This document shows positions 62,692-64,000 of a stretch of 64,000 bases of DNA, in pieces. The stretch comes from an uncultured Methanobrevibacter sp. Lineage in GTDB: Archaea > Methanobacteriota > Methanobacteria > Methanobacteriales > Methanobacteriaceae. The notes below the pieces were generated by a model that saw only the letters and a program-made list of their open reading frames with translations, did not search any database and had not been told where the DNA came from. The DNA lies in the NCBI RefSeq assembly GCF_902770715.1, contig NZ_CACXTS010000001.1, positions 46,994 to 110,993 of the forward strand. Direction: 5' to 3'. The position numbers were made by a program, and so were the translations under genes. How positions within the stretch are numbered: the stretch's first letter is position 1; the number at the start of each line of letters is the position of its first letter.

Positions 62692-64000
62692 ATGGAAATG
62701 GTTGACATGGGAATTACTGATTATATTAGGACAAGATTATTGAATAATCGTGTAGAGCAGTATAACACCAAACGCAGTTATTGGGGTGAAAGTGAAAGGC
62801 AACCTAGAGTCGATGGAATAAACACTGGCCTTGATTTGCCGGATGCTCTTCCTCCAGTCATCAACAAAACAATAGCTAATGCTCGCTATGCTGTCAAGCT
62901 TGACGGTTACACTTCAGGAATTTTGAAAAATAGAATTGATAAGGCCAATGTTAATGTGGTACTTGTTGATAAGGAAAACAAACTCTCCCAAGAGCAGAAA
63001 CTTACATTAATTCTTTGGGCTCGAAAAATTGACATTCGCCAAATTGCTAAAAACATCCTGCAGGGTGGAATGGTTGACGGTGAAGGCCTAATCAAACCGG
63101 TGCAGAGATGGGACAAATCCATAGGAAAATACATAAAGCCAATATTTCTTGAAATCGGTGCTCACGGCTATGGTTTGAAAAAGGAGTTCAATGATGACAA
63201 TGAGGTGCAGCTGTACCTGCATGAGATGCCAAAGGACATTGTCAACGGACCCGCTGAGGAGTTTGACAATTATGTCAGTATTGAGGAGGGAACATTAACT
63301 GTTAAATACGAACCTGATGAAGTCATTAACTTTATGTACAATGAAATCTACTCGGAAGCACAAAGCATTATCCTGAATTGTCTTGATGATATCTACCACA
63401 AATGCAATCTCGAAAGAAACCAGGTTGAAAGAACAAGGACAACATCATTGAAGTAAAGCCTTCACTTGACGCTAACGGCCAGCCAATAATCATGGAGCTC
63501 TCTTCAACAGCAAAAGAAAACTTATATGCAGATTACGGAACCACTGCAAATTCAAATGTGGCTATTGTACCTCCAGGAATCGAATCAAAAATCTTAGGGG
63601 GTAACAACTACCAGTCAGACTATACAAGGCAGACTGAAATATTTAGAAACAACATTCTAAGGACTTTCGTCACTCCTCAGTCACAGGCAGGTAATGAAAG
63701 GTCAAACCAGAATGTGGCGGAATACATTAACGATTCGGCAATTACAGGTTTTATCGTCAATGTTGCCAATGACCAGAAATGGGTTTTAAAATACTGCAAT
63801 CAGCTTTTGAACATGCAATTGGAGCTGATGGGAATCAGTGAAACGTTGGATATTTATTTCAGCTATTCAAGAGATGATGTTTTAAGATACATTATGGAAC
63901 TCACTGCTGAAGGCGATGAAATCTATAAAAATTATTTAAGTAACTTTGAAGAAGAACAGCCTGTCGGTGAGAGAATTTTAAGTGACAGCGGTGTTGAAAT
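62692..64000 (+). pseudogene. SPP1-type portal protein, frameshifted and cut by the window edge
   Basis: The first frame (62692-63456) has a typical portal start (YWGESERQPRVDGIN, LPPVINKTIANARYAVKLDGY). At 63433-63437 the frame ends in a stop soon after NQVERT, but a one-base shift opens KDNIIEVKPSLDANGQPIIM and runs on through RNNILRTFVTPQSQAGNERSNQNVAEYI and YFSYSRDDVLRYI to the window end, all typical of Gp6-like portals. The portal ring is where DNA enters the capsid. The frameshift would inactivate it unless recoded. Confidence 0.82.

Larger units (their letters stand above)
53609..64000 (+). mobile_element. Integrated provirus, left part (continues beyond the window)
   Basis: From about 53.6 kb all genes point right and change character: a tyrosine integrase, runs of short ORFs with strong ribosome binding sites, an AAA+ replication protein, iteron-like repeats, an AT-rich block of unknown genes and an SPP1-type portal gene. 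No host metabolic genes occur here. The left junction is inferred from the apparently truncated 53258 gene; the right end and the direct repeats that would define attachment sites are outside or not identified. Integrase and portal are both frameshifted, so the element may be decaying. Confidence 0.85.

Overview
The window is chromosomal DNA from a low-GC methanogenic archaeon of the Methanobacteriales, most likely Methanobrevibacter or a close relative. The evidence is the gene content: a HdrCBA-type cluster, the coenzyme M genes comA/comD/comE, cofH (coenzyme F420), MtxX, cyclic 2,3-diphosphoglycerate synthetase, archaeal primase PriS/PriL, core MetE and pantoate kinase. AT-rich TATA-type promoters, short G-rich ribosome binding sites and secreted Ig-like adhesin-type proteins agree with this.

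Layout. 1-8.3 kb: end of a DUF169 gene, a UvrD-like helicase/Fe-S nuclease pair, an Hrq1/YprA-like helicase fused to TPRs, and a ferredoxin-fused aldo/keto reductase. 8.5-14.5 kb: ABM monooxygenase, hypA-hypB, DUF354, tRNA-Ala(GGC), then a membrane protein/DUF1890/DUF1894/MetE operon. 14.6-21.6 kb: accessory surface and small-protein region (adhesin-like protein, macro domain, secreted proteins, a small gene bounded by 38-bp direct repeats, cobM, two prepilin-like genes). 21.7-27.5 kb: two related small proteins, tatD-uppS-mtxX, cpgS, UPF0280 and UPF0058. 27.6-36 kb: coenzyme M region, comA-DUF39-hdrC-hdrB-hdrA and the convergent comD-comE. 36.2-53.6 kb: cofH, dTMP kinase-like, priS, a GNAT/small-ORF insert, priL, metG, DUF530, a GT4 transferase, RibD-like reductase, PHP phosphatase, FprA and flavodoxin, pantoate kinase, methyltransferase, winged-helix regulator. 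53.6-64 kb: left part of an integrated virus (tyrosine integrase, small early genes, AAA+ replication protein with iterons behind it, an AT-rich block of unknown genes, SPP1-type portal) that runs off the end of the window.

Most interesting system. The comA-DUF39-hdrCBA gene run is tightly packed and codirectional. Its Hdr is not canonical: HdrA carries a C-terminal MvhD-like domain that has lost every cysteine, and HdrB has Thr in place of the first Cys of the second CCG pair. With comDE next door, I infer a dedicated electron-transfer complex that may feed the reductive thiolation step of coenzyme M synthesis rather than, or in addition to, CoM-S-S-CoB reduction.

The provirus shows two further points. 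Integrase and portal genes each carry a one-base frameshift although about 50 kb of host genes are intact, and several repeat structures (18-bp iterons, paired GTTATAAC palindromes, inverted repeats) look like replication, partition or operator sites.
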